Position numbers and translations under genes: made by a program
Assembly: GCA_944470555.2 (NCBI GenBank)
Contig: OX104127.1
Location: 28,163,661-28,227,660, forward strand
Direction: 5' to 3'
Source: Heterobilharzia americana
Lineage: Eukaryota > Platyhelminthes > Trematoda > Strigeidida > Schistosomatidae
Length of the DNA: 64,000 bases
The notes under the pieces: model-generated
Database searches by the model: none
What the model was told of the DNA's origin: nothing
What the model saw: only the letters and a program-made list of their open reading frames with translations
Part shown: positions 1-11,442 of the stretch, piece after piece
Layout of the letters: each line of letters opens with the position of its first letter
Numbering within the stretch: the first letter of the stretch is position 1

Positions 1-1175
1 AACCGAAAACCCGAGTGAGTCATTAGCAGTTCAAAACCTTTGGTGGTTCGAAAGAAATGAAATAACTAATTTTATAGAATATATTAGAAAATGCTTATAG
101 CAAACAATGAGAGAAACTTCAGTACAAAGTGTACACAGTTACTTTTCAATAATATTAACAATTAAAAATTTGAGATTCCGGTTTCAACTTATTTGCTTTT
201 GTCTCTCCTTACTTTGCAACAGATTTATCATTTTATCTGTGGGTTCTGCAGACCAGAGAACGTTTTTCTCCAAGTATTAATCAAGTATGACTTTCATCGG
301 TCTCTTAGGCTGTGTTAATTTATATTGAAAATTCTCTAAAAACAAATCATTTCATCAAAAACCATCTAGTTGAATAACAATTTATTTCCCATTATTGATT
401 CTTTTCAAGAAAAATCTTCTGAAGTTTTAGTAAGAAGCTATAATTTCTAAGGACATTCTAGTTGGATTTGAGGATGCAAACCAATCCAGAGACGTCAAAA
501 ACTGTCAAGTTGAATTCTAATCCAGTATTTCAGTAGTAGGTGAGCGGTTTCTCCTCAGCTGAAAACAGTCCCAAGCTGATACACAATTAATGTAGGATAA
601 ATTGAGAAACATTTGATTTGAAACAAAGTTACTGTGAAAATTAGAGAAAGTGGATATAACAGACAAATTGATTTGACTTAGTTCACCCTGAGACACATCT
701 GCCAGGTATTTGTTATCCAAAAATGTTTATTAACAAGTATGCAAAGTATGTAACAAAAGGATGTTGATACAATTAGCAAAAATTCTGTGTGTATTCCATT
801 GACGTAAAAAGGACGTAGAAAGGATAAACAAAAAGTAATGAAGCTATTTAGTTATAAACTATCTAGTCTGGAAACTGATCCACTTGCATAGCTCTATTCT
901 AGCTGCGTATAATTCTAAAATGGGCAGGTACCCGTCCAGATCAACTTCCAACTGCGTTTGAGAATCCATATATACTTGCAGGATTTAATATATCAGAAAA
1001 AGAAAAACGTACTTTTGTTCATTTCTCTGAGTTTGTCTCAAACAGCCTATAATTTAAAGGTTTGAAACCGCCAACTTATTTGATTACATGCCGTTTAGTG
1101 TACTGAGTGGCTTTTAATGTTTGAACTCTTTAAGAAGTTAAGAAACAAGCATCTCTCACCAAAACCCTGAAATCT
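1..1175. other. AT-rich DNA, no gene recognised
   Basis: Only short random open frames. No tRNA-like boxes, terminal repeats or retroelement similarity were recognised. Confidence 0.5.
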
Positions 1176-1181
1176 GAAACC

Positions 1182-1631
1182 ATGAATGTATACCGTGTCT
1201 ATAAGATGCATATTCAGGATCGGATTGTGGTGATTAAATTGACTTCACCTGGTCATTGTATTGAATCTTCAGAATTCATCTTGAGAGTATCTGGATACTC
1301 AGTGGCTAGATTGCGTGGGCTCACTGGTGTAGGCATAGCATTGAGTTGTGGAGCAGAAATTGCCCTGCTGAAATGGATATCAGTCAATAGTCATCTTTGT
1401 GCTAATCGACTGAATGGATCTGTAAGAACTAAGAAAGATTGTAAAACCGATCGATACCTATTCGCACTTTCCACCTACACATCCGCCGACTGCTGTGCGG
1501 ATGATTTCTCTGAGAAGCTGTCAGTTTTAAAGCAGAAAGTGAAACTGTCAGATGTAGCCATAATGGAAGGCGACTTTAACGCTCAAGTAGGGAAGCTGGA
1601 CCAATCAGAAAGACATCTGGGAGATATTTAA
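1182..1631 (+). pseudogene. APE-type endonuclease fragment of RTE-like element
   Basis: A 149-codon frame from an ATG. It encodes the N-terminal half of an apurinic-endonuclease-like domain, which nicks target DNA to prime reverse transcription. The recognisable part is GVGIALS near residues 50-56, followed by a YTSADCCADDF stretch corresponding to the family's YAPT region, and GDFNAQVG near residues 133-140, where the Asp and Asn belong to the catalytic centre. The frame stops just past this motif. The rest of the domain (QIDH, SDH) continues in another frame to about 1916. The ATG probably does not mark the original start. Non-functional. Confidence 0.75.
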
Positions 1632-2499
1632 GAAATCCCATCACAACGAAACGACAATAGTAATCATCTGTTGCAGTTTTGCTCCAACAATCATTTTTCT
1701 GTGGCCAGCATAGGTTTCCGGCATAAGAATAAACATTGTTTCGTATGGTTTCCATTGACTGCACATCACCAATGGACACAGATAGATCATACTGCTACCA
1801 GCCATCATTGGAGAGGACCGGCAGAGAATTGCTGCTATTTCTGGAGTATCAGATTTGACTCTGACCACACGTTATTACAGGCTAAGGCATGTATGAATCC
1901 TACTAGTGGCAGGTAACAGGAAGTAATGAAGTCTGTCAATTCTCAGTTGGAAGATGAGAACGCAAAATACGTTTATAGGTAGGAGTCAGCTAAGGATTTA
2001 TCTGAATGTTACGGTAATGCTTATTATGAGGAAACCTGCCAGTATACATGGTTGGTGTTGAAACAGCAGTAAAGACAATTGGTAACCTACACCTGAGAGC
2101 TAGCAAACGTCATTGGATTTCCGCAGCACCATCCGAACTGACCGATGCAAGAAGACTTGTACCACCTGGCTCTGACCATGATGAAGGGCGAAAACAGGTT
2201 AAATGTAAGCTAAACAAGAGTCTTCACGTGGATCACGGGCAGTGGTGAGTGACGAAAGAGAGAGTCAAAGGCATCAGGATTGGGTAACATTCGACAACTA
2301 CTTAGGCTTATTAGTTACACCGGTAGGAAGGGGACGGTGGGTAATGAAACAATAACTGAAAAGCTGGAACGCAGATAACCTCCCGGAACAGGCGGCTAGA
2401 ACGTTGTGCAGAACACTTTGAAGGACAGTCCAAGTGGCTTTCAGAAACGCTTTAGCTGCCTAACATCCGACCTAAAGCTGAATGTCAGGTAGATATTGA

Positions 2500-3790
2500 T
2501 TTTTCCAACTCTTCCTGAAGTTGAGCGAGTCGTACTGAACCTGAAGCAATGCAACTCAGCGTGATATGACAATTTACCACCAGAATTTTACAAGGATAGA
2601 AGTGGAAAATTGGTTAATCGATTGACGGAGGTACTAGGCAGTGTAGGGAAGAAAGGCTTAATGCCGTCAGACTGGTGTACTTCACTAATCATCTCAGTCT
2701 TTAAGAAGGGAGAGTAGTCTTCTTGTGGCAACCATAGAGGAATTAGTTTGATCAATGTTTTTTACAAGATTCTGAGGTCTATAGTTTTCTGACCCCTAAA
2801 TGGCGCTCGAGAGCAGCAAACTCTAGAAAACCAGGCAGGTTTACAACCCACCTGGATGAGAGTGTATCAGTTATATCCTCACTCTTTAACAGGTTCTAAA
2901 ACACAGGCGTAGTTGCCATCGGCTGAAACTTGCCATCTTTGTTGGCCTGAAGGTGGCATTTGACTCAGTTGACAGTGACATGTTGTAGCAGTGCCTGACT
3001 GTGATAAAGAGGTACCAAGAAAGTATGTAACATTTATCAAAGCTCTCTACTCGAACTCAGTAGTGTCAGAGCACATAGAGAGTTTTCATCACAATGGATA
3101 ACAACCAGTTAGTTCACCGGTGATACCCACTGTAGCGTCCCATTTAACTTTCCTATAGATGTACCAATGAACATAACTTTGGACACATCTGCCTTCACGG
3201 GGATTGATCTACTCCCTGAAGATCATTTGGTTGACTAGGAGTATACAGACGATATTGTTCTGCCAGGTGTAGATTCTGACAAAATATAGGGTGTTGTGAA
3301 TCCTTTGAGCAGGAATCTGAGAGTGTTTGGTTAGCATGAGTTTGTCACTTGTCAAATGTGAGATTGACTCTAGGACTTGTCTACAACCATCCCTAGTTTA
3401 AGGAAAGGTAGTGAGGTGGTTGAGGGTGCAAGCCACATCCCTGATAGGAAGGACTACGTCAGCCCAAAAGGGTGGTTGCTAACGAAATCTCAGCTCGGGT
3501 ACTGAAGAGCCGTTTGGTTCATGTCAGAAGCTGAGTAGCAAGATATTCAGCTCCCTATTAAAGGATAAGTATACCGTGCTGCTGTCCATTCTGTCCTGCT
3601 ATACTGTTGTAAGGCATGGACGTCGAAAATAGAAGGCATGAAGCGGTTAAAGAGTATTGATCATAGATTTCTTCGTAGCATTGCTGGCATTTGGTGGGAC
3701 CACCATGTTAGTACTGTCAAGGTCAAGCCAGTGGTTTTAAGCGAAATCAGTAAGTCACTTTATGAGGTTGTGAAACTTCCTTTAATGTAA
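2500..3790 (+). pseudogene. Reverse transcriptase remnant of RTE-like element
   Basis: Conceptual translation shows RT blocks scattered over three frames: an LPPEFYK-like stretch near 2570-2592, FKKGE followed by NHRGISLIN near 2700-2757, a QAGLQPTW stretch (family QAGFRPG) near 2835-2858, FVGLKVAFDSVDS (motif A, catalytic Asp present) near 2938-2975, and YTDDIVL (motif C, DD kept) near 3241-3262. Downstream, IEGMKRLKSIDHRFLRSIAG near 3630-3690 matches the C-terminal region of schistosome RT proteins. Numerous frameshifts and stops preclude a product. Confidence 0.75.
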
Positions 3791-4050
3791 TACGTATGCT
3801 GAGTTACCACCTATCCCGACTCAAAATACCAGGAGAAGCAAGGTTTTAGTTTTGCGGATGATTCAGTGTGTACCGGTTTAAATGGTGACACCAGCCCACG
3901 AAGTTCCCAACTATTGGTCATAGCCGTGTAGGGAGATAGACTGACTGACTGGAGTGACTAAGACAATAGGAATCAGTGGTTGAAGACCGTTGGCGAAATG
4001 GTCGAACATCAGTTGCAATGACACATGTATTCACTGTATGAAGTCCTCTA

Positions 4051-5518
4051 AAGCCTGAATATTCGCAGTAACCTTTATCTTCAAATTGTTAGTTGTCTAC
4101 CGCAATTTTGTCTACTTTGATACCAGTTTTTTCTATCCACTTGTTATTTGCATTCTACTGTGAAGTGTGGCAACTTGAACGGATGTACCAGTATGCGAGG
4201 TTCTACATCTAATTTGTCTCTCTACCTGTCCGTAGATATGTCCACAAACTTGAAAAGTCGATAAAGAACATTTATGTTAATTATTTTTGCGGAATCAACT
4301 GAAAAAACAACTTAAATCTAACCATTGTGTTCGAAGGCGACAATGATTAATATGGTAACTATGTGGTTATCTTTAGTGTATCATCAGTTTTAAGTTTTCT
4401 TACTCATCCATTTCTTTTTCATTATCTGCTCCAAGAGTATTTTCCTATACAAAACTCATCTGTTTGTTCATGTGAGACAGATTTGTTATTAAAAGAGAAT
4501 CATATTATTATTATGACAATGAGTCTTTTTTTTTTGATTATTACATTTCTCATACCATCAGTTTAAAGTCAAGAATCTTCCTTCCAGCTGGCTATAAATA
4601 AACGAACTTTATCAAAGCTATTTATATTGCCAAAATATCTCTTCAGTGGATTTGCCTATTATACCTATGTTTTTTTCAATATACACAGTAACTTCGCTGT
4701 AATTCAAAAGTATGTTTCTCATTTTATGCGAAACTAATTCTACATTTACTCCAATCTGTTTGCAGATAAGGAGAATCCATGAATTAAGTGTGAACTCAAC
4801 TTATTCTGAAATTTTTATTATTCTTTTTTGATGAAAATGATCAAGTGAACGCCATGTGTAAAATATTCTGAAAACCCTATAAATGGAAGGAGTTATCAAC
4901 TTGAATATCGCAGTTGCTTAGCATTTTCTGAAGACAGGATATCAAGAATATCTTGACTTTTTCATGGTAATTAACAAAGATATCAGCCTAATCCTCTTGG
5001 ATTTCTCTGAATCTATGGCTATCATGCTTCTTAGACCTGATTTATGTTTGTGTTCTTAAAGAAGTCACCATCAATCTTTCTCATCCTTTGTTTCTAGTTG
5101 TTTTTTCAATTCATCATATTTAATCAAATTTAAATGTTCATTTTCCACTCTAGATTAGCTACACTGTCCTTAATGCTTTTCTGAACATCACAGTGACAAG
5201 TCTATCTGAGTGAACGTTACAATGTGTCGACTTAAATCATATGTATTTTACAATCCGCACCACTAATCCGTACCATAATGAATAGGTCAACAAAGAATAA
5301 AAATGATGTGAAAAACCTACATGCAAAAATGTTGGAATATCCTTTTTTGAGATATTTTCTAGTGATCGAGCAACAGATGTCGACCAGTCTATTTGTACAT
5401 TCTGCTCCAATGCCTAATGTTTGTAAGTGAAAGAAAAAAGCTTTTTAACACTAAAAAAACAACTACAATTTAAGAACACCTGGTAATCATTCTCGTAGCT
5501 AGAAAAAGAGGAATCAGT
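4051..5518. other. AT-rich spacer, no feature recognised
   Basis: T-rich, low-complexity single-copy-looking DNA. I found no coding similarity, tRNA-like boxes or terminal repeats. Confidence 0.45.
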
Positions 5519-6403
5519 AAGCTCCTTGGTGTTTATTCTTATCATTCTCACCATCTGAGCTTCAGTATCGAGTGAGCGTAGAAGGCAGCTGTTGATAATG
5601 TCTGTAGTTTGTTGGAAATGCTTTTCGTGACACGCTAAGTTTCTGAACCATCACATAGAAGCACTCAATTGACTGCATTGCTGTTGAAAATCGGGATGCT
5701 GTTCTTTGAGCTGAGTGCAGTAGATCTTCACACTGATTTCAGATTAATGAAAGCCTGTTCTGTTGTCTTTCCGATCCTGGCTTTGGCGACCTCATCTGTG
5801 CCTATGCCGCTTGCAGTTCAAACGATGCAGTCTTGCCTAGGTAGGTGAAAGTGACTACTTCCTTTAGGTTTCTCCCATTAATAAAGATTGATGCTAGCTA
5901 TTGATGTTGTTATCGGTTGAGTATCTTAATCACATCTTGTCTTCTCTACATTCACTTGTACTCCCATTTTCCCTTTTTCTTCTGTAAACTTGTTATTTTT
6001 CGCCTGTAGATCTTCGAGTTTCTGCGACAAAACATTCGACATAAATCATCATCCTTGGAGAAATACAAATCTTCATCTAGGGTGATTTCATCGGTCCAGC
6101 GTATAACTATTTTCTCGATCCTCACAGTATGTTGCATGATCCAGTCAAGTCCAGTCGGCCAAAGCCGGGAAGGTGATCGGTGGTTGTAGGTGGCAAACTT
6201 ATCTTACTACTGTCCTCAATTCAAAGAAATCATTGTGCTGATTCTTCAGTTGTGAATCACTCGTCATGTTGCGTCGTCATAAAGCTGTTGAATGAGGTTG
6301 AAAATGATACGTGGCATTCTGTAATGTTGAATAAGCTGCTAAATAAAGACTCTATAGTCGCCTCGAATGAAGTAATTTTGTCGATCGATGAAGTTGAAGC
6401 AAA

Positions 6404-7860
6404 ATCCAATTGACTGCAAGTCTATTCTCTGTTCTATGATGATGCACAGCATTGCGTTGCAATTTGATCCGCACATGATTTGTACTTCCTGAATCCAGCC
6501 AGCCTGTTCCGCTTGCAATCTTCAATCCAGAGCATACTTTCGTCTCTCCAGGATGATGCGGCATAATATCTTGCTTGAGTTAGGTGAACAGCTGCATGGT
6601 TCTGCGCCATTTCTCTCTTGCAAAGGCTTATGTTTCCCTTCTTTGGGAGTTAGACAAGGTGGCCCTTCTTCGAATCAATAGGCAGGTACCTTTCCTTCCT
6701 CCCAAACATTCTGCAGTAGTGATGTGAGCATACCTCCTGCTGTCTCTCAGTCTGTATTCAGTGCTTCACTCAGAATTCCATCTGCTCCTGATACTTCTCA
6801 GGACTTTGGCAACTTTATGGCGTTCAGCACTTCACTTATGCTTTGGTCGGAGAGCCTGTGTTTACTGGTAGTTCTGCCATTGCTGGTGGTATTTCTCGAC
6901 GACTGGCTAGTGGCGTTTCTGGTCGATTCAAGGGCTCTATGAATTGATCAGCCAATTGTTTCCCTTGCTTCTGCTCTGTCTCCGGCGACTACCTTTCCTT
7001 CATCATCTGTCATTCGTTTCATCTGCATTCATCTCTTCCCTACCCAGATAGTTACCTGGTTATTTCATATAATGTTGTCAAGTCTCTTCTATCTCCAGCA
7101 TCTTCTGCTTCAATTGACAGTGTGTCGTAGAAGTGCCTTTTGTCTTTACACACACTCTCCTTCACTTCTTTGTAAAGTGTTTTGCAGGTTGTGCTCAGTT
7201 CCTCTTTTCGATGTTCATCCCTACACTACACTGAACTGGTTCACCTTCTGCTTCACCATCCTCCTCTACCTCATCTATCAGCCCCCATGTATCCATGGAG
7301 ATCCAGTCCTTGTCTTGTTTCTTCTTCTTCTTTCCTTATACGGTCATGCACGTTTCCTTCTAAGTCTCTTTCAAAGACTTCCAGTGTTCTTCCGTGAAGG
7401 TCTCCTCCAGGATGTTGCCCAATGTCTCTTATCTTGTTATGATGATTGATGTCATTTGATGAAGATGTCATTTGTAGTTTCGTCATTCAGTTCAGTTCCT
7501 GTTCTGGGTGTTCAACTTCAACTGTGGTCCATCACCAACTTCTCTGAAGGCTTTCAAGGCTAGGTTATTTGCACTAGATATTGAATGGTGTGAATCTGCA
7601 TCCGCTCCCCTTCCTCATCTGATCTTGTGTCGAGTATGCTGCGTCTCCACCTTCTTCACATTCACATGAAGTCGATCTGATTTCTAGTGTAGTGTGTCTT
7701 GGGGTCTGATGAAGTCAAATCCATGTCGCTTTGTGAATATTCTTGTGTTTTAACACACTGCCTCCAATCACTAAATCGTTGAATGCGCAGATGTCTGCAA
7801 ACAGTTCTCCATTCTCACTCACCAACTTGCCGAGTGCTTCTTGACCCATGATCAGTTCTT
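6404..7860 (-). repeat. Left arm of 1.46-kb near-identical inverted repeat
   Basis: Pairs with 15674-17130 such that left plus right coordinates always sum to 23534, so there are no net indels. By eye, 6794-7860 versus 15674-16740 shows no mismatch. Scattered substitutions appear from about 16762 onward and similarity drops to ordinary family level after about 17130. The break at 7860/15674 is abrupt. The shared part includes disabling indels and stops absent from the longer RTE copy. Confidence 0.9.
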
Positions 7861-8087
7861 TTCCTGTGTTGTACGCACCCAGTTAAGCATTCATATCACT
7901 TCACGCATGAGAATATTGATGTTGCCATCTGGAGTGGGATCTTGTTCATTACTGATTACAGTTGTCTGTAGAATTCTCCCTTCTTCTCTTCAGCTGCATT
8001 ATTTGTTGCCGCTTAGCGTTGAATGATTGTGACTTTCCTTTCTTTCCACTCGAATCTTGCTGTCATGATCCTGGAGGAAACTGGTTC

Positions 8088-8384
8088 TCAACGCATGAGA
8101 GCAATTGATGTTCTTGGGGAAATCATGATAGCCACTCCAGAATTTAGTGTGCCCGTGGTTGTCGTCTGGTTGACAATATCAGAGTAGAATAATGACTCTA
8201 TGGTCAAGAATTTGGCGAGTCGACTTCTATTCCATCTACCTCCACAGATTCCAAGCAATTCCGTGCCATACTTCCTCATCTCTTTCACAATGTGGGCAGC
8301 CTTGCTAGGTTCATACATAGTGTGAACATCCTTACTTTCGCTTTCATCGAAAGGAGACAGATCGGCCGACTGGCTTCCTGACAT
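8088..8384 (-). pseudogene. RTE endonuclease N-terminal fragment
   Basis: A 98-codon frame matching the start of the RTE endonuclease domain: MRKYGTELLGICGGRWNRSR corresponds to the family's LGICESRWNGSG block, where the Glu is catalytic. Here that Glu is Gly (ICGGRW), so a catalytic residue has been lost. The VGTWNVRTM block upstream is also eroded (DVHTMYE). The frame ends just after a motif shared with the other copies (GVAIM). Not functional. Confidence 0.7.
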
Positions 8385-8794
8385 CTTTCACCAACCAGCG
8401 TTATTTCGTCTCTCTGATTCAAGTTAGGAATAAGATTAATTTTACGTTTTATATTTTCTTTGTGATTTGAAGTTTGTTTACCGACTGGATTGGTTTTAGG
8501 TGGTAGGGTTGCTAGCCTTATAACCTTATGGCTAGTACCTAGTGAACTAGTTAACCAGGCAAGGTTACGATGTGGTCAGCAAGATATTTATTCAAAATAT
8601 ACACAGATTAATTCAAAGGACTTTGAACACTGATAGATCATGAGCTTCGTTTTTCACACGCTCATTGGTGACAATAAGACTGAAAGATGAATTGCCTAGA
8701 CTGGCCACTTCCCGTTGTGATTATGAGTTCAAATGCTTCTACATAGCTATTTAGGTTGACTACTGCTACAGGAATTTAATTTCCTTTTCTTCAA

Positions 8795-9085
8795 CACTTC
8801 CCAGCTTGGTTGAATAAAGGTGTGGTAAAGATGATTACCAGCTCCATATTAGCACAGCTGGTTGAAATGAACCATAAGACGGATATGAATGAGTCGTTTT
8901 CCATTTTGTACAGCTTTCCCGTCAACTTGCTAAATGGTATTCGGCTCAAGATCCTTGGAACTGCAGAACAAGTTACAGTCAGTATCAAACAACCCAAGTT
9001 CTATAATCAAAACAGGCAAGTATTGTCTCTACAACTATCATGGCTCGATTTGAGACTCACAAATTTGGTAATATTCTGCCCTAGA
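8795..9085 (+). pseudogene. Penelope-like element GIY-YIG C-terminal remnant
   Basis: A 92-codon frame whose SSILAQLVEMNHKTDMN and LLNGIRLKILGTAEQ stretches align with SSILAHLVDTGHQ and LPHGLRTRLLDIIEA of the PLE endonuclease fragment at 55495-55929. The core YIG motif lies upstream of the surviving part, so this is only the tail of the domain. The full-length RTE at 9187-12453 inserted about 100 bp downstream. Same PLE family as the 55.5-kb copy; inactive. Confidence 0.68.
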
Positions 9086-9171
9086 TAGTCTAATTCAATG
9101 CTTCCCTATAATCTCAAGTGATTTTATCAAATTCTTATAAACCATTTTATGGCTTAATATGAGTAACATTC

Positions 9172-9186
9172 TCTTGAGGTATTATT
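9172..9186. repeat. Target-site duplication (left) of full-length RTE
   Basis: TCTTGAGGTATTATT, identical to 12454-12468 at the other end of the element. It merges into the ATT-repeat 3' tail, so the exact boundary is uncertain by a few bases. Confidence 0.9.
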
Positions 9187-9406
9187 ATTATTATTATTAG
9201 TCCCTTGGGTTCCTAGTGGAACACAGGGCTTCAGTAGCACGCCTCCAGTGACCTCTGTTCTCTGAGATCTTTTGAACCTGGTCCCACGACAGCCCAGAAG
9301 CTTTCATTTCTTCCTCGCACGACCTCCTCCATGTCACCCTCGGACGTCCAACTCGTCGCTTCCCATGGGGATTCCACTCGAGAGTCTAGCCTGACGCGTG
9401 ATGTCC

Positions 9407-9697
9407 TCAGTCGGCCTTCTCAGTGCATGGCCAATCCATCTCCACTTCCTCCTGCATATTTGTTGCGTGATAGGTTCTTGCTTCGTTGGTTCGTTCCCAG
9501 AGCTCCTTGTTGCATATCCTTTCTGGCCATTTGATCTTCAGCAGCGAGCGTAAGCAGTTGTTGATGAATGTCTGTAGTTTGTTGAAAATCCCTTTCGTGA
9601 CGCGCCAAGTCTCTGAGCCATACAGCAGCACTGACTTTACGTTGGTGTTGAAAATCCGTATCTTGTTCCACATGCTGAGTGCAGAAGATCTCCACAC
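9407..9697 (-). pseudogene. RTE C-terminal domain fragment
   Basis: A 96-codon frame with SVLLYGSETWRV and FINNCLRSLLKIKWPERICN, the conserved post-RT block of RTE/SR2-type proteins. It continues into a region ending in the nucleic-acid-binding-like C-terminus conserved in the 3' fragments at 20.2, 49.8, 60 and 63 kb. The final coding part near 9230-9400 (RRVGRPR-like, in another frame) precedes the ATT tail. Confidence 0.75.
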
Positions 9698-9786
9698 TGG
9701 TTTCAGGCTAATGAATACCTGTCTTGCTTTTCCGATTCTGACTTTGACGTCCTCGTCCGTCCCGCCTGTAGTTGAAACAGTGCTTC

Positions 9787-10919
9787 CTAGATAAGTGAAG
9801 AGGTTACTTCCTTTAAGTTTCTCCCGTTGACAGTGATTGGAGTCTGTTGTTGTTGTTGATGGTGGTGGTGCGGTATCTCCATCACCTCTGTCTTCTCTAT
9901 ATTCACCTGAAGTCCCGTCTTAGCTGCCTCTTCTATCAACTTGTTAGTTTTTGCCTGCAGATCTTCAAGTTTATGTGACATTAGGCACAAGTCATCGGCG
10001 AAATCGAAGTCTTCTAGGTTCTTTTCCGCAGTCCAGCCAGCGTATCCCCCTCTTCTCACAGCTCCCCACTGTTTGCTGCATGATCCAGTCCACCACAATC
10101 AAGAATATCATGGGGGATAGTAGGCAACCTTGTTTCACTCCTGTCTTCACTTCACTTCAGTGGCATCACTGAGCTTCCCATTGTGAATTACTTGGCTGGC
10201 ATGTGGCATCTTCATATAGTTGTTGAATGAGGCTGATAAAGGTTTGCGGTACTCCGTAGTATTGAAGCAGTTTCCAAATTACTTCTCGGTCGACGCTGTC
10301 AAAGGCCTTCTCAAAGTCGATGAAGTTGAGGTAGAGAGCTGATTGCCATTCTATACTCTGTTCTATGATGATGCGAAGCGTTGCAATTTGGTCTGCACAT
10401 GATTTGTACTTCCTGAAGCCTGCCTGTTCCGGTCGTAGTTTTGAATCCAGTGCATCTTTAAGCCTCTCCAGGATGATGCGGCTTAATATTTTACTTGGGG
10501 TGGACAGGAGAGTGATTCCGCGCCAGTTCTTGCAAGCACTGAGGTCTCCTTTCTTCGGCAGTTTGACAAGATAATCCTTCTTCCAATCAATAGGCAGGTA
10601 CCTTCTCTTCCTTCCACACCTTCTGCAATAGTGGTGTGAGCATGTCCGCTGTTGTCTCTGCATCTGTTCTCAGTGCTTCTGGCGGTATTTCATCTGGTCC
10701 TGCTGCTTTCCCGCATTTCAGTAGCTTTATGGCGTTCAGGACTTCCACTTTTGTTGGGGGATTTATGTTCACTTGTAATTCAGCGGCTGCAGGTGGTATT
10801 TCTGGACGAAGTGCAGGTGGTGGTCGATTCAAGAGCTTCTTGAAGTGGTCGGCACATCGTTTCCTCTGTTTCTCTTCTTTAGTAATTAAATTTCCTTCTT
10901 CATCTTTTATTGGTTTCAT
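9787..10919 (-). pseudogene. RTE reverse transcriptase domain, frameshifted
   Basis: Three frames span the RT. 10919-10587 contains LNAIKLLKCGKAAGPD and IPPEAL (fingers start). 10663-10166 contains LVKLPKKGDLSACKNWRGIT, EQAGFRKYKSCADQI and NFIDFEKAFDSVD (motif A, catalytic Asp). 10098-9787 contains DFADDLCLM (motif C, FADD kept). The stretch around 10100-10165, where the family has GVRQGC...LSP (motif B), is partly lost: GVKQGCLLS is readable in another phase and about a dozen residues before it are missing. The histidine/glutamine-rich stretch near 9850-9880 comes from a CAC/CAA-type repeat. No continuous enzyme is possible. Confidence 0.85.
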
Positions 10920-11442
10920 CTGTGTTGGTCTCTTCCCTGCCAGATAGCAACCTGGTTATTTGATACAATGTCGTCAGGTCTCTCTTACCTGCAGCCTGTT
11001 CTGCTTCACTTGCCAGTGTTTCGTAGAAGTGTCTTTTGTCTTTCCGTGCACTCTTCTTCACTTCTTTGTCCAGTGTTTTATACATTGTGCTCAGTTCCTC
11101 TTGTCGTTGAGCATCCTTGCACTGGTTTATCTTCTGCTTCACCATCCTCCTCTCCTCTATCAGCTTCCAGGAATCCGTCGAGATCCATTCCTTATCTTCT
11201 TTCTTCTTCCTTCCTAATACTGTTGTGCAGGTTTCTTTCCACATAGCTTTCAAAGACTTCCAGTGTTCTTCCACACAGGTTTCTTCAGGGATGTCCCTCG
11301 ATACCTCCCATTTTGTCTTGATGGCTGCCTTGAAGATCTCCTTTGTAGTTTCATCCCTCAGTTTCCAAGTGTTGCACTTGAATTGAGGTCTATCACCAGC
11401 TTCCTTGAAGGCTTTTAACTTGATTTGGAAGGTTCCTTGCAC
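10900..11442 (-). pseudogene. RTE connector region between endonuclease and RT
   Basis: An open 180-codon stretch, highly charged and predicted helical, lying between the endonuclease and RT domains of the full-length RTE. Recognisable blocks are FKCNTWKLRDE, EEHWKSLKAMW and a Lys/Glu-rich stretch ending RLLSGRE. It has no catalytic motif. In RTE elements this segment joins the two enzymatic domains. The next frame (10919-10587) overlaps its end by 20 bases in a different phase, marking a frameshift. Confidence 0.75.

Larger units (their letters stand above)
1176..4050 (+). mobile_element. Degenerate RTE-like non-LTR retrotransposon
   Basis: An almost element-length relic in which endonuclease and reverse-transcriptase landmarks appear in the right order but in shifting frames with many stops. 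Endonuclease landmarks are GDFNAQVG near 1570-1595, WTQIDH near 1770-1790 and a DSDHTLL match near 1857-1875. Reverse-transcriptase landmarks are NHRGISLIN near 2730-2757, a motif A equivalent (LKVAFDSVD) near 2945-2972 and a motif C equivalent (YTDDIVLPG) near 3241-3267. A C-terminal stretch resembling LLYCCKAWTSK lies near 3595-3630. The sequence differs clearly from the other RTE copies here, so it belongs to another and older subfamily. Ends are approximate; no target-site duplication or 3' repeat tail was found. Retrotransposon identity is firm; RTE versus a neighbouring clade is inferred. Confidence 0.82.
5519..8566 (-). mobile_element. RTE (SR2-like) retrotransposon, 3'-truncated and degenerate
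   Basis: Minus-strand RTE copy. Its 5' end (8566 reading down) begins AACCTTGCCTGG, the same terminus as the RTE copies at 12453 and 56552. Endonuclease, connector and RT regions follow in order with many frameshifts. Homology stops at about 5519, some 310 bp short of the TTA-repeat tail present in the intact-length copy at 9187-12453, so the 3' end is missing. That is unusual for an element that inserts by 3' priming and implies later deletion or rearrangement. No target-site duplication was found. The interior 6404-7860 is almost identical, inverted, to 15674-17130. Confidence 0.88.

Noticed and set aside
7072..7449. A 125-codon plus-strand frame, also found identically at 16085-16462 on the minus strand
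   Set aside because: It is antisense to the connector region of the RTE copies. The identity comes from the shared inverted segment, not from a conserved gene.
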